Source: Sphingomonas oleivorans
GTDB taxonomy: Bacteria; Pseudomonadota; Alphaproteobacteria; Sphingomonadales; Sphingomonadaceae
NCBI RefSeq assembly: GCF_003050615.1
Contig: NZ_NWBU01000004.1
Coordinates: 124,001-188,000, forward strand
Direction of reading: 5' to 3'
Length of the DNA: 64,000 nucleotides
Shown: positions 57,452-64,000 of the stretch, piece by piece
Position numbering within the stretch: position 1 is the first letter of the stretch
Layout: each line of letters opens with the position of its first letter
Made by a program: the position numbers and the translations under genes
Notes under the pieces: model-generated
Databases searched by the model: none
What the model was told of the DNA's origin: nothing
Seen by the model: only the letters and a program-made list of their open reading frames with translations

Positions 57452-58891
57452 ATGGCTGACAACCCCATGCTGAAATTCGTGGCCCTTGGGCAGCAATATC
57501 CCGAGAAGCGCGCGGCGGACGAACGGAGAGCCGATTTCGGCGAAATCTCCCGCGCCTATCAGATCGCCACGGCGGAGGAGCAGGCTTCGCGCTGCTCGCA
57601 ATGCGGCGTCCCCTATTGCTCGACGCATTGCCCGCTCCACAATCATATTCCGGACTGGCTGAGGCTCACCGCCGAGGGGCGGCTGCGCGAGGCCTATGAG
57701 CTGTCCAACGCCACCTCCACCATGCCCGAGATTTGCGGCCGCATCTGCCCGCAGGACCGGCTGTGCGAAGGCAATTGCGTGATCGAATTTTCCGGTCATG
57801 GCGCGGTCACGATCGGCTCGGTCGAGAAGTTCATCACCGACACCGCTTGGGAGCAGGGCTGGGTCGAGCCGATCGCGCCGCTCGCCGATCGCGGCCAGTC
57901 GATCGGGGTGATCGGTGCGGGGCCGGCGGGGCTCACCGCCGCGCAGCTCATGCGCGAGCGCGGCTATGAAGTGCATGTCTATGACCGCTACGATCGCGCG
58001 GGCGGGCTGCTGACCTATGGCATCCCCGGCTTCAAGCTGGAGAAGCATGTCGTCATGCGCCGCGTCCAGCGGCTCCAGGATGCCGGCATCACCTTCCATT
58101 TCGGCTTCGAGGTCGGCCGCGACGCTACGCTCGACATGCTTCGCGCGCGCCACGACGCACTGCTGATCTCGACGGGCGTGTACAAGCCGCGCGCGATCAA
58201 GGCGCCGGGCGTGGGCCTGGGCGGGATCATCGACGCGCTCGATTATCTCACCGCCTCCAACCGCAAGAGCTTCGGCGATGCGGTGCCCGCGTTCGACGAT
58301 GGCAGCCTCGATGCGGCGGGCAAGAATGTGGTGGTCGTCGGCGGCGGCGACACCGCGATGGATTGCGTGCGTACCGCCATCCGCCAGGGCGCCAAGTCCG
58401 TCAAATGCCTCTATCGTCGCGACAAGGCCAATATGCCGGGCTCGCAGCGCGAGGTGAAGAATGCCGAGGAGGAAGGCGTCGAGTTCGTCTGGCTCGCCGC
58501 GCCCGAAGCGTTCGACGGCAAGGAGAATGTCTCGGGCGTGCGCGTCGCCAAGATGCGGCTCGGCGCGCCCGACGCCTCGGGCCGCCGCGCGCCGGAGCCC
58601 GATCCCGGCAGCGAATTCCGCATCGAGGCCGATCTGGTCATCAAGGCGCTCGGCTTCGATGCCGAGGACCTGCCCAGGCTGTTCGATTCGACCGACCTTT
58701 CGGTCACGCGCTGGGGCACGCTGCGCGTCGATCACAAGTCGATGCAGACGAGCCTCGACGGCGTGTTCGCGGCGGGCGACATCGTGCGCGGCGCCTCGCT
58801 GGTCGTCTGGGCGATCCGCGACGGCCGCGACGTTGCCGAACGGATGCACGCCTATCTGAAGGCGAAGGTCCACGAAAAGGTGGCGGCGTGA
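57452..58891 (+). CDS. gltD: Glutamate synthase (NADPH) small subunit
   Basis: The 479-aa protein has the N-terminal cysteine-rich iron-sulfur region (CSQCGVPYCSTHCPLHNHIP and ICPQDRLCEGNCVIEF), the FAD site GVIGAGPAGLTAAQLM and the NADPH site VVVVGGGDTAMDCVRTA, ending with FAAGDIVRGASLVVWAIRDG. It feeds NADPH electrons to the large subunit for making glutamate from glutamine and 2-oxoglutarate. It is encoded upstream of gltB, as in several alphaproteobacteria. Confidence 0.97.
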   Translation: MADNPMLKFVALGQQYPEKRAADERRADFGEISRAYQIATAEEQASRCSQCGVPYCSTHCPLHNHIPDWLRLTAEGRLREAYELSNATSTMPEICGRICPQDRLCEGNCVIEFSGHGAVTIGSVEKFITDTAWEQGWVEPIAPLADRGQSIGVIGAGPAGLTAAQLMRERGYEVHVYDRYDRAGGLLTYGIPGFKLEKHVVMRRVQRLQDAGITFHFGFEVGRDATLDMLRARHDALLISTGVYKPRAIKAPGVGLGGIIDALDYLTASNRKSFGDAVPAFDDGSLDAAGKNVVVVGGGDTAMDCVRTAIRQGAKSVKCLYRRDKANMPGSQREVKNAEEEGVEFVWLAAPEAFDGKENVSGVRVAKMRLGAPDASGRRAPEPDPGSEFRIEADLVIKALGFDAEDLPRLFDSTDLSVTRWGTLRVDHKSMQTSLDGVFAAGDIVRGASLVVWAIRDGRDVAERMHAYLKAKVHEKVAA

Positions 58892-58974
58892 TGCTTAAGC
58901 CCCAATCCACTCCGCTTCTCGAACAGGCCAGCCGCGAGGCGATGGCGGCCGTCCAGGCCGATAGCGCCGAATGA
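58891..58974 (+). CDS. 27-residue small ORF coupled between gltD and gltB
   Basis: The ATG at 58891 overlaps the gltD stop by one nt (TGATG), and its own stop at 58972-58974 overlaps an ATG at 58971 that is in frame with gltB. The predicted peptide starts MLKPQSTPLLEQASREAMAA and is mildly amphipathic. Whether it is translated as a product or only keeps ribosomes moving into gltB is unknown. Nothing similar is recognised. Confidence 0.35.
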   Translation: MLKPQSTPLLEQASREAMAAVQADSAE

Positions 58975-58988
58975 GCCGGGAGACCGAC

Positions 58989-63512
<4,524 letters not shown>

Positions 63513-63596
63513 CCGCCCCGCCATCCCCCCGACTATGCTTGCGCATGAAGTCCGTTCCCTTTACGTTCCGGCCTTGTGGAACCGAGGGAGCGGACT

Positions 63597-63932
63597 GTGG
63601 CGCGATTGAACTATGTCGAACTGCCGGTAGCGGATACCGCACGGGCCAAGGCTTTTTACGAACAGGCGTTCGGCTGGTCGCTGACCGCTTTCGGGCCGAC
63701 CTATGCTGCGACTACCAGCGGCGATGTCGATCTGGGGCTCCAGGGTGACGCGGCCGAAGCCACGGGCGCGCCCCTGCCCGTGATCGAGGTCGATGATCTG
63801 GAAGCCACGCTTGAGAAGGTGAAGGCCGCCGGAGCAGAGATCACACGCCCGATCTTCGCCTTTCCCGGCGGTCGCCGCTTCCAATTCCGCGATCCTGCGG
63901 GCAACGAACTGGCCGCTACCCGCACGGACTGA
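63597..63932 (+). CDS. VOC/glyoxalase-family protein
   Basis: A 111-aa protein with the vicinal-oxygen-chelate fold: RLNYVELPVADTARAKAFYE at the N-terminus and ITRPIFAFPGGRRFQFRDPA with the terminal Glu in GNELA. Such small proteins may be metal-dependent enzymes or binding proteins; the usual first metal ligand position is Tyr-Val-Glu here, so activity is uncertain. The GTG at 63597 follows GAGGGAG by 6 nt. It follows gltB by 84 nt. Confidence 0.88.
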   Translation: MARLNYVELPVADTARAKAFYEQAFGWSLTAFGPTYAATTSGDVDLGLQGDAAEATGAPLPVIEVDDLEATLEKVKAAGAEITRPIFAFPGGRRFQFRDPAGNELAATRTD

Positions 63933-64000
63933 CGGCACGCGCTATTGCCGCTGGCAAGCGCGCGCGATCCGGCTATTACCGAGCGGATCATGTGGCAGCT

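Overview
The window is GC-rich, densely coded chromosomal DNA that looks like a sphingomonad-type alphaproteobacterium. The grounds are five TonB-dependent receptors tied to catabolic loci, a soxBDAG sarcosine oxidase operon, adjacent gltD-gltB, and a complex-I-NDUFA9-like protein beside uppP. This is inferred from gene content and style only; there is no rRNA or other taxonomic marker. About two thirds of the window is accessory catabolism. The right end (from about 55.3 kb) is housekeeping.

Region 1 (1-15.1 kb), methylated-amine and one-carbon metabolism. An XRE-cupin regulator is followed by three subunits of a haem-dependent oxidative N-demethylase (HODM/Dmm family), with the folate-binding GcvT-like subunit divergent from them. 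A seven-gene operon reads leftward from 12142 to 4933: soxB-soxD-soxA-soxG-purU-folD-folB-like. Together these could strip N-methyl groups, load them on tetrahydrofolate and release formate. A GlxA/GbdR-type AraC regulator is divergent from soxB, over a clear dyad. Beyond it lies an exported protein of the histidine/phenylalanine ammonia-lyase fold whose MIO-forming Ala-Ser-Gly triad is replaced and shortened. A motif CAAGnnnGTTTCCT occurs near the left edge, in the HODM promoter and upstream of this lyase-like gene.

Region 2 (15.5-25.7 kb), alpha-glucoside use: a LacI regulator, a GH65 phosphorylase fused to beta-phosphoglucomutase, a TonB receptor, an MFS transporter and an exported six-hairpin glycosidase-like protein. 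A decayed IS630 fragment and an SMR efflux gene follow.

Region 3 (26.4-33.8 kb), choline sulfate: choline-sulfatase, TonB receptor and MFS transporter, divergent from a LysR regulator and a TauD dioxygenase. A degenerate MetN-like ATPase lies at the end. Choline released here could be converted (by genes not in the window) to betaine, dimethylglycine and sarcosine, the substrates suited to region 1.

Region 4 (34-45.3 kb), organosulfur assimilation: an SDR lacking its YxxxK pair, an aldo/keto reductase, an FMN monooxygenase of the NtaA/DszA type, an AprA-like flavoprotein with a two-cluster ferredoxin, a serine acetyltransferase, a TonB receptor, an orphan SsuA-like lipoprotein and a second TauD dioxygenase.

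Region 5 (45.6-54.9 kb): a TonB receptor divergent from a poorly understood periplasmic redox set, namely a DUF1592-family multidomain haem protein, a Tat-exported DUF1552 protein, an exported ankyrin protein, cytochrome c-prime and cytochrome b561. This is the best candidate for an undescribed system.

Region 6 (55.3-64 kb): tRNA-Leu(CAG), an NDUFA9-like protein, uppP, gltD, a 27-codon coupled frame, gltB and a VOC protein.
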